Source: Pseudomonadota bacterium (lineage in GTDB: Bacteria > Desulfobacterota > Binatia > Binatales > Binataceae). From it: a DNA stretch of 64,000 nucleotides. This document shows positions 9,284 to 18,303 of the stretch, in pieces. The stretch is from positions 124,001 through 188,000 of the forward strand of contig JAJPKP010000027.1 in assembly GCA_021323675.1 (NCBI GenBank), in the 5' to 3' direction. Within the stretch, counting starts at the first letter, position 1; the number at the start of each line of letters is the position of its first letter. Below the pieces are notes generated by a model. That model saw only the letters and a program-made list of their open reading frames with translations, was not told the DNA's origin and searched no databases. A program made the position numbers and the translations under genes.

Positions 9284-9425
9284 CCTGGCTCTCCTTTCCC
9301 GCGCGGGCAGGTACTTCGATCGAGCTATATCACTGTATGGAACGCGTGGACATCGCGCGAGGCCGCAAAACTCGGCCATTCCAGCCAGTAGCAGGTTCAA
9401 CCGTCCTTGCGGGATTCGAGGAGAG

Positions 9426-9701
9426 TCAGACCAGCAGACCGATCGCGTCGCCTACTAGGCGGAACGGAAACAGGATGATAGTCCCAATCGCGTGAAAGGT
9501 CGCTCCGAGCACGCTGTCCGGCTCATCATCCTTGGTCGTGGTGGTTGTAGTGGTCGTGGTGGTGACCGGCGCTTGCGATTCGGTGGTGGTGGTTTCCTGT
9601 TTGGTCGTGGTTGTTTCCGAGTGGCTCGAACACCCTTGAATCGCCATCGGGCCGACCAAGGCAACAAGCAGCGCGACAATTGGCAAAATCCGGACTTTCA
9701 T
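9426..9701 (-). CDS. Small Thr-rich lipoprotein
   Basis: 91 aa. A lipoprotein signal (MKVRILPIVALLVALVGP) leads to a lipobox-like IQGCSS at residues 21-26. Then comes a low-complexity Thr-rich linker (SETTTTKQETTTTES and a run of ten threonines), and finally a short amphipathic or hydrophobic tail, AIGTIILFPFRLVGDAIGLL. A GAGGGG ribosome-binding site precedes the ATG. Likely an outer-membrane or periplasmic small lipoprotein of unknown role. The codon run for threonine makes a trinucleotide-like repeat at DNA level (about 9530-9600), a spot prone to length change. Confidence 0.7.
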   Translation of the reverse strand: MKVRILPIVALLVALVGPMAIQGCSSHSETTTTKQETTTTESQAPVTTTTTTTTTTKDDEPDSVLGATFHAIGTIILFPFRLVGDAIGLLV

Positions 9702-10084
9702 TCCATCCCCTCACTTTAGGCCACCAACCGGAAGTCTGTACGAGCGATCGTTTCAAAAGACACTCTCGGTTCGAGGCGCAGCAAGACTTGTACCGCTAAC
9801 AGGGCAGGATGGACTGCGGAGAGCAGAACAGCGAAGGAGCCATTTTTCTTGCCAAACAGCTTCGTGAGCCAGGCGAGGATATTGTCATTCGCATGGCAAT
9901 AATTGTAAAAGTTACAGACCTGTCGTTTCCGGGTCCGAAAATCACGCAACCAAGGTTAGTGCCGTTGGCGAGAATCGCTTAGGGATCGGTCGCTGAACAG
10001 CCGGCTGTGCATCTCCGCTTCGCCCCGCCACCCGGGGGATTGCTGAGGGGCAGGCCGCAGTGTTCCCCGAAGGGAGGAAATCAA
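9702..10084. other. 383-base intergenic region between divergent lipoprotein genes
   Basis: The stretch between the small Thr-rich lipoprotein (reverse) and the DUF4410 lipoprotein (forward) should hold both promoters. It is less GC-rich around 9880-9915 (TTGTCA at 9882, then an AT-rich patch), but I cannot assign a convincing -10. A 77-codon reverse ORF inside it (9716-9949) has no ribosome-binding site, no recognisable pattern and unusual composition, so I do not call it. The last bases before 10085 hold a good GGGAGGAAAT ribosome-binding site. Confidence 0.5.
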
Positions 10085-10807
10085 ATGACAACTTTTTGTA
10101 AGAAAATATTGCCGCTGGGATGCGCGTTGGTTCTCGCAGGATGTGCCGGCGCGACGGTCTCCCAGGAAAGCACCAGTGCTCCAGTCACCAACGCGCGGCC
10201 GCAGCAGATTGTCGTCTATCCATTTGCAACCAATCCGTCCGAAGTGACCCTTAACCAGGGACCTCTCCAGCGAGTGTTCCGGAACGTTTCCGGCGCCAAC
10301 GCTGACGCCGAGCAGAGCAAGATTGCCGATGAGACCGCGGAAGACGTCTGCCAGCAGGTAGCGGCGGCCTTGAACCAGAAAGGTTACAGCGCCCTTTGCC
10401 AAAAGCGGGGAGTTCCGGCCGGAACAGGAAACATCCTCGTCATCGATGGCCAGTTTACGAAGATAGACGAAGGCAATACCGCGCGCCGCCTGGTGATCGG
10501 ATTTGGCGCCGGGGCTGCCAGCCTCGATACCAGCGTCTATGTGGTGCAGCCCGCGCCTGACGGCGGCCAGCGCCAGATTCTATCCTTCGATACGCATGCC
10601 GATAGCGGAAAGATGCCGGGCGCCGCCGTCACAGGGCCGGTTGGAGCGGCGGGTGGCGCCAGTGCCGGCGTGGCTGCCGGCGCGAGCGTCGCGATGGGCG
10701 GCGCTAAGACGTATTCTTCTTCGATGGGCTACCTGGGCGGCAAGACGGCCGACCAGATCGTGCAGTCGCTGGTGAACTACTTTGCCGCGCAGGGCTGGGC
10801 TTCCTGA
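10085..10807 (+). CDS. DUF4410-like lipoprotein
   Basis: 240 aa from the ATG at 10085, preceded by GGGAGGAAATCAA. A lipoprotein signal (FCKKILPLGCALVLAGCAGA) gives lipidation at the Cys of AGCAG. The mature part has QQIVVYPFATNP, then a helical segment (AEQSKIADETAEDVCQQVAA), NILVIDGQFTKIDEGN and a glycine/alanine-rich hydrophobic region near residues 180-205 (GAAGGASAGVAAGASVAMGG). This order, a PF-x-AN-like strand then a helper helix then an L-x-V-x-G-x-F strand with a glycine-zipper-like segment, is that of the DUF4410 family. Function unknown in that family; outer-membrane association is likely. Confidence 0.75.
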   Translation: MTTFCKKILPLGCALVLAGCAGATVSQESTSAPVTNARPQQIVVYPFATNPSEVTLNQGPLQRVFRNVSGANADAEQSKIADETAEDVCQQVAAALNQKGYSALCQKRGVPAGTGNILVIDGQFTKIDEGNTARRLVIGFGAGAASLDTSVYVVQPAPDGGQRQILSFDTHADSGKMPGAAVTGPVGAAGGASAGVAAGASVAMGGAKTYSSSMGYLGGKTADQIVQSLVNYFAAQGWAS

Positions 10808-10822
10808 TCCCGCCCGCGCGGC

Positions 10823-12469
10823 TCAGGCCAGAATTTGCGACAGATGCTCGATCAGGCGCGGCGCGTCGGGCGGAAATGATCGGTACCCGATATAGCCGTC
10901 CGGTCGGATGATGTACGCGCACGCTCCTGCGGCGTGAAACGCACGATGGAGCAATTCGCCGTTGTCGAAGATGGTTTCGCCGTCCCATCCCACCGGCGCG
11001 GGCGTATTGCCTTGGGTTACGAGATAGGCCGTCACATTGGCGGCGAATTTCGCTGACACCTGCTTGCCCGCGGAAACCAGCCGCGCCATATCGTCCGCGC
11101 TCGGCTGCGCGCCCGATATCAGCAAAAGCTTGTGCGTATCGCCGCGAAGCAGGTCGAAAAGGCGAAGCGGCTTGCCGTCGCGCGATCTAAGCCGGGCCGC
11201 ATCGGGAGCGCGGTCGCCCGCGCGAGGACCGCCGATGACCGCGGCGATCGCGCCATACAGACCTTCGTTGTATTCGCCGACGATCGGGCTCTGGCGATAG
11301 TTCACCGCAAGTTGCGACATCTCCCGTCGTGCCACGCTTTCAAAGATCTCGCTCGATGACAGGGCGGAAATGATGCGATTGCGAATCGCGGCGGCGACCG
11401 GATTTCTGAGCTCCATCACCTGCGTCATCGTGTCGGTCATCCGGAGCACCTGCCGTCCGACTTCGTGCCGTTCGGGTGCGTAGCTGTCGAGCAGCGCGGG
11501 CTTTGCCGCGCCTTTGAGAGTCAACGCGAGCTTCCACGCCAGGTTGTACGCGTCCTGCAGGCCGGTATTCATGCCCTGTCCGCCGAAGGGCGAATGGATA
11601 TGGGCGGCATCGCCGGCAAGGAACACCCGGCCGATACGGTAGGAGACCGCCTGACGGCGATGGATCTTGAAATAGGCGGTCCACTTTGGATCGTGCAGCC
11701 GGATCGGGAAGTGGCACTGCTCGTCAACGATCTTCTGCAGATCCTCGACCGACGGATCGCCCGCCCGCACCTCGTCGACATCCGCGATCATCCGGTAGCG
11801 CCCGTGGGTGATTGGGAAGAAGAAGATGACTCCCTTCTCGCTGGCGAAGCCGCAAATCTCGTCGTCCGGCATGCTGGAATCCGCCGTGATGTCCGCGAGC
11901 GCGAAGTTTTCTTCGTATTCCTTTCCTTCGAACGGTACGTTCAGTACGTGGCGCACGGTGCTATGCGCCCCGTCGCAGCCGATCACATATTCGGCTCGGC
12001 ATTGCTCCTCGCGTCCATCCGCCGTTCGCAGCGTTGCAGTCACACAATCGGCATCCTGGACGAGAGATACCAGTTCGACCGGCCGTTCGGCCTTGAGCCC
12101 CAGGCTTTCCAGATGGTTATCGAGCAGCCGCTCGGTTTCATCCTGCGGGAGCATCAGCGCGTAGTCATACCTGCTGTCGAGGCCATCAAACAGAAAATGA
12201 GTGATACGCTTGCCGTCGGCATACAGGCTTCCGCCAGGAGCCTTGACTCCTGCGGTGACGAAGCGATCGACGATGCCGATGCTTTCGAAAATCTCGAGAG
12301 TACGGGCGTGCAGCGCGAGTGCTTTGGAGAGTTTGGAAGGCTGCGGCAACTTATCGATGACGCGGCAAGCGATGGACCGGCGCGCCATCTCCGATGCCGC
12401 CATCAGACCAGTTGGGCCCGCGCCGACCACCAGCACTCGCACGTCGATTGCCTTTTGGGAATCGCTCAT
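10823..12469 (-). CDS. FAD-dependent aromatic monooxygenase with C-terminal thioredoxin-like domain (PheA/TfdB type)
   Basis: 548 aa. VRVLVVGAGPTGLMAASEMA near residue 11 binds FAD-AMP, AEYVIGCDGAHSTVRHVL is the DG motif, and IGRVFLAGDAAHIHSPFGG is the GD motif with the conserved aromatic-hydroxylase continuation GQGMNTGLQDAYNLAWKL. The last 150 residues (from GDRAPDAARLRSRDGKPLRL, ending AYIIRPDGYIGYRS) form the thioredoxin-like C-terminal domain seen in phenol 2-monooxygenase, 2,4-dichlorophenol hydroxylase and MhpA-type enzymes. It would hydroxylate a phenolic substrate with NADPH and oxygen. It is a single gene on the reverse strand, convergent with the preceding lipoprotein. The true substrate cannot be read from sequence. 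Confidence 0.87.
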   Translation of the reverse strand: MSDSQKAIDVRVLVVGAGPTGLMAASEMARRSIACRVIDKLPQPSKLSKALALHARTLEIFESIGIVDRFVTAGVKAPGGSLYADGKRITHFLFDGLDSRYDYALMLPQDETERLLDNHLESLGLKAERPVELVSLVQDADCVTATLRTADGREEQCRAEYVIGCDGAHSTVRHVLNVPFEGKEYEENFALADITADSSMPDDEICGFASEKGVIFFFPITHGRYRMIADVDEVRAGDPSVEDLQKIVDEQCHFPIRLHDPKWTAYFKIHRRQAVSYRIGRVFLAGDAAHIHSPFGGQGMNTGLQDAYNLAWKLALTLKGAAKPALLDSYAPERHEVGRQVLRMTDTMTQVMELRNPVAAAIRNRIISALSSSEIFESVARREMSQLAVNYRQSPIVGEYNEGLYGAIAAVIGGPRAGDRAPDAARLRSRDGKPLRLFDLLRGDTHKLLLISGAQPSADDMARLVSAGKQVSAKFAANVTAYLVTQGNTPAPVGWDGETIFDNGELLHRAFHAAGACAYIIRPDGYIGYRSFPPDAPRLIEHLSQILA

Positions 12470-12689
12470 TTTAACCCCTTGTCCTTGGGCGAACTTCGCA
12501 CGCCTACCTTTCTCACGGCAAATTCCCTTATGTCAACGCATCGGAAGCTGGATGCTTCGAGAGTTCATCAAGGGAGTTTCAGAATTCATCGAAAAATCGA
12601 TTGCCTGCAACAAATTCGATCGCATCATCCAATCGTTCGGGACACTTCTGTGACAGCCCCGGGATGATCCAGATGGTGCGGGTTCATCT

Positions 12690-13106
12690 ATGAACAACCT
12701 ACAGCTTGCGGGAGAAAGATTCGCCTTGCGCGACGGCGAGGCGCTTCGGATGCAAGGTTTCATCGTGTACGTCCGGGGCCGAGTCAGCGTTGTGCCCGGA
12801 GACGGATATCTGACCACGCGCCGATTCGTCTTCTGCCGCAAGCCGCGGCTGCCGATGGGACTCGGCCGGTTCCTTCGCGGCAAGAAAATCGTGTTCGCAT
12901 TCGCGCTCGAAGAACTCCAGTCGGTGACTCAGCAAAAGCACGGCTTCAGCAGGATGCATGTGTTTCGGCTGCGCAACACCGCCGAATTCGGAATCCAGTT
13001 CGGATCGCGGCGCGAGGCATGGCTGCTGGCGTTGGGCGCCGCGATAAGACAGATTCGCCCGGGAGTCGCGCCCCGCTATCGCAAGGAGCTGATCGAATTC
13101 GCGTAG
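12690..13106 (+). CDS. Small PH/GRAM-like domain protein
   Basis: 138 aa, no signal peptide. Alternating short strands with FIVYVRGRVSVVPGDGYLTT, TRRFVFCRKP, KIVFAFALEELQSV and FGIQFGSRREAWLLALGAAI match the seven-strand-plus-helix pattern of bacterial PH/GRAM-like proteins: an L-T-x-x-R-x-x-F strand, an I-P/E-L-x-S-V strand and a final helix starting with W or A. No catalytic residues are visible. It may bind lipid or a protein partner at the membrane. The gene stands alone between two reverse-strand groups. Confidence 0.6.
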   Translation: MNNLQLAGERFALRDGEALRMQGFIVYVRGRVSVVPGDGYLTTRRFVFCRKPRLPMGLGRFLRGKKIVFAFALEELQSVTQQKHGFSRMHVFRLRNTAEFGIQFGSRREAWLLALGAAIRQIRPGVAPRYRKELIEFA

Positions 13107-13112
13107 AGCCGG

Positions 13113-13133
13113 GCGCGCCGAAGCGCGGCGCGC
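13113..13133. terminator. Hairpin between convergent genes
   Basis: Perfect 8-bp inverted repeat GCGCGCCG / CGGCGCGC with a five-base loop, placed seven bases after the stop of the PH/GRAM-like gene and ten bases before the stop of the convergent lipoprotein gene. No T-run follows on either strand, so it is at best a weak or factor-assisted bidirectional terminator. Confidence 0.35.
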
Positions 13134-13142
13134 TGGCAAACG

Positions 13143-13673
13143 TTACTTCGCCGGCTGCGGCATCGGCCTGATCGGCCGATCGACCGTAACGGCTGTTGCG
13201 ACTGCGTCGATGCTGTAGCGGATGCGGTAGAACGTGAGCTGCTTGCGCAGCGCTTCGAGGCGGGGCGAATCGGCGGCGCTTGCCGCGCTGTGGGAAAAGA
13301 ACCGCGGTCCGACGCCCGGATTCACGAATTTGCCCCCGTCAGGGAAGAATGCATAAAGCGCTTCCATCCGTTCGTCTCCCAGGTCCAGAACCGCATCGGG
13401 CGGTCCCAGAACTGATTCGACCTCCGAGCGCGGCACCCCGGGTTTCGCTACCGCCGGATTGAACCTTATCGAGAAGTCTTCAAGCTCCGCATCGCGCGCC
13501 CTGGCGTCCTGCCGCGCTCCCGCCGTGGAGGACGGCGGCGGCTGCGGCGGGCGCGAGAGCCCGGAGCATCCGGCGACCATCAGCAACGGGATTATCGCGG
13601 AGATTGGCGAAAGGCCGGCGCGCTGCTCAGCCGATCGCCGTCTTGCGCTCCGATTCGCGAACGGCCGAGCCAT
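13143..13673 (-). CDS. BamE/SmpA-like small lipoprotein
   Basis: 176 aa from the ATG at 13673 (a GTG at 13688 is also in frame). A charged N-terminus and hydrophobic stretch (LSPISAIIPLLMVAGCSG) end in a lipobox at VAGC. After a Pro-rich linker, the segment KPGVPRSEVESVLGPPDAV has the G-x-x-x-x-E-V-x-x-x-L-G-x-P-D pattern of the SmpA/OmlA (BamE) fold. This suggests an outer-membrane lipoprotein, although BamE itself lies in other contexts. The gene overlaps the end of the upstream membrane-protein gene by 47 bases, so it is translated from the same message as the RND efflux operon. Confidence 0.6.
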   Translation of the reverse strand: MARPFANRSARRRSAEQRAGLSPISAIIPLLMVAGCSGLSRPPQPPPSSTAGARQDARARDAELEDFSIRFNPAVAKPGVPRSEVESVLGPPDAVLDLGDERMEALYAFFPDGGKFVNPGVGPRFFSHSAASAADSPRLEALRKQLTFYRIRYSIDAVATAVTVDRPIRPMPQPAK

Positions 13674-14262
13674 CGGCGGAAATCCCACGCCTGCGGAAGA
13701 AAAGTTCGTACATCGATCCTTTGCCGTGCTCGCGCTCGATCTCGCGAATCACGAAGTAGGCGGCAAAGACAATCGCGACGCACAGCATCGTTCCAAGAAA
13801 ACGGTCGCGATTGATCCGATGGAAAAAGAACGCGATTCCGTCCGCGAGCGAGCCGGTTTCGCGATAGCCGTGGATTACGCGCTCAACAATTCCGAACATC
13901 AACACCACGAGGACATAGATCACCGTCTTGCCGACCACCGCATAGACGCGCGGAAGGTGCCGCAAACGGGCGTAGTCGCGATGGTCCAGAACGATGACGG
14001 CTTTCGCGGCCAGCAACGCGCCGATTACGGCCGCCGGCACCGGGGAGAAGCCGATATCGTACTGCGCGAGAAAGAGCTTGATGACGAGCAGGACGAGCAA
14101 AAACCCGATCAGGAAAAACAGAAAAGCGGGCGCGGTGGAGATTACTTCCTCGGCTATTCTCTTCGACACTCGCGCCGCCGTCGAAAACATGCCGCGCGGC
14201 TCGGTCGCGCCGGACTGTACGCTCGTGGGTTCCACTTGGGCCAGGTCGCCGACGTATAGCAC
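13627..14262 (-). CDS. Four-helix integral membrane protein of unknown function
   Basis: 211 aa. Hydrophobic segments at TAPAFLFFLIGFLLVLLVIK, VPAAVIGALLAAKAVIVLDH, VGKTVIYVLVVLMFGIVERV and FLGTMLCVAIVFAAYFVIRE. The loop DHRDYARLRHLPRVYAV after the second segment and the E-R-V-I-H at the end of the third are the most conserved-looking parts. I do not recognise a functional family, though similar proteins are often labelled only as hypothetical. It follows the RND pump gene after 40 bases and overlaps the BamE-like lipoprotein. Confidence 0.65.
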   Translation of the reverse strand: MLYVGDLAQVEPTSVQSGATEPRGMFSTAARVSKRIAEEVISTAPAFLFFLIGFLLVLLVIKLFLAQYDIGFSPVPAAVIGALLAAKAVIVLDHRDYARLRHLPRVYAVVGKTVIYVLVVLMFGIVERVIHGYRETGSLADGIAFFFHRINRDRFLGTMLCVAIVFAAYFVIREIEREHGKGSMYELFFRRRGISADGSAVRESERKTAIG

Positions 14263-14302
14263 AGGCGCCGAAAGGAATCAGCCGCGAGAACCCAGCGCCC
14301 GG

Positions 14303-17300
14303 TCAGGCATCGTGAGAGCTTCGCGTGCCGAGCAGATAAATTCCGCCCGCGATTTGCATCGAGAGCAGCATCGCGAACACCAGCCCGCCGATCACCGCTA
14401 CGCTGAGCGGTTGCTGGACCTTTGCTCCCGCGCCCAGTCCGAGCGCCAGGGGGAGCAATCCCGCGGCGGTCGCCAGCGTGGTCATCAGGATGGGGCGCAG
14501 GCGAATTTTCGCCGCCGCCATCAGCGCGGCGGCGGGAGTCGTGCCGGCGGCGACATCGCGTTCCGCGTGATCGAGGAGGAGGATTCCGTTTTTCGCGGTA
14601 ATTCCGGCGACCATGATTATTCCCATGAAGGACGAGATGTTAAGCGTGATGCCGGCCAGCACGAGCGCGGCGAAGCTGCCCGCCAGGCACAGAAGCGCCG
14701 CCGTCATGCATCCGATCGCCGGCGTAATCCTGCGGAACTCCCACACCAGCACCAGGAACATCAGGGCAATCCCCGCAATCAGCACCATCGAAAGCTCGTG
14801 GAACGCCTCTTCCTGCTGCGCGTAGAGGCCTCCATATTCGATCGACACCCCGGCCGGAAGCATCATCGCGCCGATGCTCCCGCGCACGCGCGCCATCGCG
14901 GTTCCGAGGTCGATATTCGAAAGCCGCGCCGTGACGTGGATGACGAGCCGCAGTCTTTCGCGATCGATTTCGGCGCGCTCGCCAAGGTAGTTGAACCGGG
15001 CCACGGCCGAGAGCGGGACATGACCGTTGCCCGAAGTCCGAAGCAATATTTCCGACAGGGAACTCAGACTGCGATGGAACGAGTCGGGGTAGCGCACGCG
15101 CACCGCCACCAGGCGATCGTTCGCGAGCACGTTCGTGGCGACCTTGCCCTCGACCGCCGCCCGGAGCGCATCGTAGATGTCGGAAGCGTTGAGCCCGTAG
15201 CGCGCGGCCGCTGCCTCATCGACGACAATCTCCTGCTGGGGGTTGCTCAGCACCACGCCGTCAAAGACGTCCACGAGGCCCGGAATCGAGCGCAACCGCG
15301 CGGCCACCAGGCGCGCCGTTTTCTCGAGTTCCTTCTGATCGGCGCCGAAAATTTTCACTTCTATCGGTTCCGGCACGCCCGAAAGGTCGGCGATCAGGTC
15401 CTGAAGCATCTGGGAGAATTCGATATTGACGCCCGGAACCGAGGCGAGAATGCGATCGCGGACCGAATCGATCACCTCGTCTATCGAACGATCGCGGCGC
15501 GCTTTCAGGCGCACCGAAATGTCACCACGGTTTGACTCGGTGAGAAAGAAGCCCAGTTGAGTGCCGGTCCGGCGCGAGAAGGCGGCCACCTCGGGCGTCG
15601 CCACAAGCACCTGCTGAATCTGATCCACCAGCGCATCCGTATCGGCGAGCGTGCCCTCGGGCGGAGTCAGGTAGTCCAGGATGAATTCGCCTTCATCAAG
15701 CTCCGGCAGATAGTCAGTGCCGACCGATCGATACAGAAAGATGCCGATCGCGGCCGCAAACCCGGCCAGAACAAGCGTGAGCGCGGGAGCGCGGACGAGC
15801 GGGCGCAAGGTTGCCGCGTAAATGGAGGCGATCGCCCGCAGTACGGCGCCGGCCGGGCGGCTCGGTCGCCGCACGCGGTCCAGCATCATCTCCAGCGCGG
15901 GCGTGAAGTAAAGCGCCAATCCCAGCGACACGGCCAGGCCCGTTCCAAGCGTGAGCGCGAGCGCGCGGAAGAACACGCCGGTCACGCCGCTCATGAAAAC
16001 CAGCGGCAGGAATACCACGATCACGGTGAGCGTCGATGCAACCAGGGCGCGCGACAATTCGGAGAGCGCGGCGGGAATCGCCTCGCGCGTCGAGGCTCCC
16101 GCCGACCGGGCGCGATGAATCGCCTCGATCATCACGATGGCGTCGTCGATGAACAGTCCGATTCCCGCCGCCAGCCCGCCCAGCGTCATCATGTTGAAGG
16201 TAAGGCCCACCGCTCGCATCGCGGCGAAGGTGATCGCGATCGTGCAGGGCACCACCACCGCGGCCACGGCGGCGCTGGCGAGGCTTCGAGTGAAGGCGAG
16301 CACGATCAGCACCGCGAGGGCGAGTCCGAGCACGATCGCGTCGCGCACGCTCCGAAACGATTCATTCACGAGCGCCGACTGATCGTATGACAAAGAAAAG
16401 CGGACGTCGGGATAGCGGCGCTGGAACTCGCCAACCAGCCGGCGGGCCTGCTCCGCTATCTGCGCGGTGTTCCCGCTCGCCTGGCGCGAGATGCTCACGA
16501 GGACCGCGGGCCCGCTCTCGGATGCGGTGCGGATGTAATCTTCGCGAATGCCGAGTTCGACCGTCGCGACATCGCTCACCCGGACCGGCACTCCGTCCAT
16601 GGTCGCGATGGTTAATCCCGCGAGCTTCTCGGCGCCGCGCACGTCGGTCGTCACCACGGTCAGCAACGTCCGATGCGAATCGAGGACGCGGCCGGCGGAT
16701 GCGATCACGTTGGCGCGCGCGAGGCCGTCCACCACATCCTGGGGCGAAAGCCCATGGGCCAGCATCCGGGCCGGGTCGAGCCTCACCACGAACTCGCGGT
16801 ATTTTCCGCCAACGATGTCAACGCGATAGACGCCGGGGATGCGATGGAAGCTTGGAACGATATCGTAGAACGCGATGTCGGTAAGCTCGGCGAGGCTTCG
16901 CGTGCGCGAACTGATGCTGGTATCGACGATGGGGAATGTCGCCGTCGTAAGCAGCCGCGTCGCGACATCCGTGCCGTCGGGCAGCTTGGGCCGAACCTCG
17001 GCGATCGCGGCGTTAAGGAACTGAAAGCTGGTAGTGACCGATGCCGACGGGCTGAAGGTCACGTCAACTTCCGATTCGCCGCGGGTTGTGGTCGATCGGA
17101 CCAGCGCGACGCCGGGCACACCGTATGCGGCCTCTTCCAGAGGCCGGGTGACCGAGATCAGCATCTGATCGGCGGGAATGTCGCCGGTTTCGGTAAGAAT
17201 AATCGCGCGGCTGAACGTGACCTCCGGAAAAACCGCGCTGGGGATACCGAAGGCAAGCATCACGCCCAGCGCGCTTGCACCCGCCACCGCCAGCATCACC

Positions 17301-17323
17301 AGCGTGTAGTTGGCGCGTTTCAC
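14303..17323 (-). CDS. RND-family efflux pump, inner-membrane permease
   Basis: 1006 aa, close to the 1020-1050 of classic RND pumps. The first membrane helix (ANYTLVMLAVAGASALGVML) is followed by a large periplasmic porter loop, then a helix bundle with GLAAGIGLFIDDAIVMIEAI. The double Asp in this helix is the proton-relay signature of HAE1-type pumps; metal pumps of the CzcA/CusA type carry a different arrangement. A second periplasmic loop and second bundle (FMGIIMVAGITAKNGILLLD) complete the duplicated fold. It exports lipophilic or organic compounds through a trimer with the adaptor and TolC encoded just upstream. Its start overlaps the adaptor stop by four bases. Confidence 0.93.
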   Translation of the reverse strand: MKRANYTLVMLAVAGASALGVMLAFGIPSAVFPEVTFSRAIILTETGDIPADQMLISVTRPLEEAAYGVPGVALVRSTTTRGESEVDVTFSPSASVTTSFQFLNAAIAEVRPKLPDGTDVATRLLTTATFPIVDTSISSRTRSLAELTDIAFYDIVPSFHRIPGVYRVDIVGGKYREFVVRLDPARMLAHGLSPQDVVDGLARANVIASAGRVLDSHRTLLTVVTTDVRGAEKLAGLTIATMDGVPVRVSDVATVELGIREDYIRTASESGPAVLVSISRQASGNTAQIAEQARRLVGEFQRRYPDVRFSLSYDQSALVNESFRSVRDAIVLGLALAVLIVLAFTRSLASAAVAAVVVPCTIAITFAAMRAVGLTFNMMTLGGLAAGIGLFIDDAIVMIEAIHRARSAGASTREAIPAALSELSRALVASTLTVIVVFLPLVFMSGVTGVFFRALALTLGTGLAVSLGLALYFTPALEMMLDRVRRPSRPAGAVLRAIASIYAATLRPLVRAPALTLVLAGFAAAIGIFLYRSVGTDYLPELDEGEFILDYLTPPEGTLADTDALVDQIQQVLVATPEVAAFSRRTGTQLGFFLTESNRGDISVRLKARRDRSIDEVIDSVRDRILASVPGVNIEFSQMLQDLIADLSGVPEPIEVKIFGADQKELEKTARLVAARLRSIPGLVDVFDGVVLSNPQQEIVVDEAAAARYGLNASDIYDALRAAVEGKVATNVLANDRLVAVRVRYPDSFHRSLSSLSEILLRTSGNGHVPLSAVARFNYLGERAEIDRERLRLVIHVTARLSNIDLGTAMARVRGSIGAMMLPAGVSIEYGGLYAQQEEAFHELSMVLIAGIALMFLVLVWEFRRITPAIGCMTAALLCLAGSFAALVLAGITLNISSFMGIIMVAGITAKNGILLLDHAERDVAAGTTPAAALMAAAKIRLRPILMTTLATAAGLLPLALGLGAGAKVQQPLSVAVIGGLVFAMLLSMQIAGGIYLLGTRSSHDA

Positions 17324-18303
17324 GATTCGGTACCGGTGGCGATGCGCACCCGCAGGCCGTCCGACAGCGCATAGCCGCCCGAGGTGATTACGCGATCGCC
17401 GGCTTTGAGGCCGCTTAGAATCTGCACCTCCGTCCCATCGCGAATTCCGACCGCGACCGGGACGCGACGGGCGATCTCGTCCGCGCCCGCGACGAAGACG
17501 TGGTAACGATTATCTCCGAGGTCCTGAAAGAGAGCGCTCTCGGGAATTACGATTGCGTGAGGATCGGTTGCGATCACGATGTGAGCTTCGACCGGAGCGC
17601 CAATCTCTCTGATCGATTCGGGACCGGTGAAGTCAAGACGAATCGGCGCCGTCGCGCCTCCGGCATTGAAGCTCGGGATCAGCGCGCCCACCCTTGCCGA
17701 GAACGAAGCCCCGGGGTCCAGTCCCGAAGTTACGATCGCGTTCATGCCGGGAGAAATCAGGTGAAGCTTGTCGACCGGAATCGATGCCTCAACGTAGATG
17801 CTGGCGGGATCGACCAGTTCCGCGATCGGGTCGAGGTCGGCGACCATCTGCCCGCTGGCGACCGGCGGACGAAACACCACGCCGGATTCCGGCGCGACGA
17901 TCGGAATGCCGGCGCCTTTCGCATATCGATTCACCGATTGCTCCAGCTCGGCGGCCTGGTCGGGCTCGATTCCACGCGCGATCGCGAGCCCCGCGCGCGC
18001 GGCTTCGATTTCGCGGTTGATGACGTAGCCGATCACCTGTCCCTTGCGGACCATGTCGCCGTTCTTGAGGCTGATGCCGGTAACGCGGCCGGAGGCGGGC
18101 GAACGGATGGTGACGTGATGAGTGGCGACGGTGGTGCCGAGCACGCGCAGAGTGTTCCTGATCGGAGCGATCGCAGCGGTCGCCGCCGTCACCAGCATCA
18201 CCGGCGCTGCCTGCTGGGGGCTTTCCTCCGGCGCCTGCGCCGAGCGGCATCCGGAGCTCAGCAGGAGCGCCGCCACGATCAGCGCTGCGAAGCGCCGGCT
18301 CAT
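17320..18303 (-). CDS. RND efflux periplasmic adaptor (HlyD/AcrA family lipoprotein)
   Basis: 327 aa from the ATG at 18303, which overlaps the TolC stop (ATGA) and starts a lipoprotein signal (MSRRFAALIVAALLLSSGCR). The biotinyl-lipoyl-like half motifs are VRSPASGRVTGI-type (TIRSPASGRVTGISLKNGDM) and IVAPESGVVFRPPVASGQMV, separated by a very short helical hairpin (about 45 residues, GLAIARGIEPDQAAELEQSV), shorter than in AcrA. A beta-barrel domain (IYVEASIPVDKLHLISPGMN) and the membrane-proximal domain (VQILSGLKAGDRVITSGGYA) follow. Links pump to outer-membrane channel. Confidence 0.9.
   Translation of the reverse strand: MSRRFAALIVAALLLSSGCRSAQAPEESPQQAAPVMLVTAATAAIAPIRNTLRVLGTTVATHHVTIRSPASGRVTGISLKNGDMVRKGQVIGYVINREIEAARAGLAIARGIEPDQAAELEQSVNRYAKGAGIPIVAPESGVVFRPPVASGQMVADLDPIAELVDPASIYVEASIPVDKLHLISPGMNAIVTSGLDPGASFSARVGALIPSFNAGGATAPIRLDFTGPESIREIGAPVEAHIVIATDPHAIVIPESALFQDLGDNRYHVFVAGADEIARRVPVAVGIRDGTEVQILSGLKAGDRVITSGGYALSDGLRVRIATGTES

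Noticed and set aside
9716-9949. 77-codon reverse ORF in the gap between two lipoprotein genes
   Set aside because: No ribosome-binding site, no hydrophobic or domain pattern, and it fills what should be a promoter region.
14303-17323. Heavy-metal (CzcA/CusA) assignment for the RND pump
   Set aside because: The helix 4 region carries the double Asp of organic-compound pumps (GLFIDDAIV), not the metal-pump pattern.
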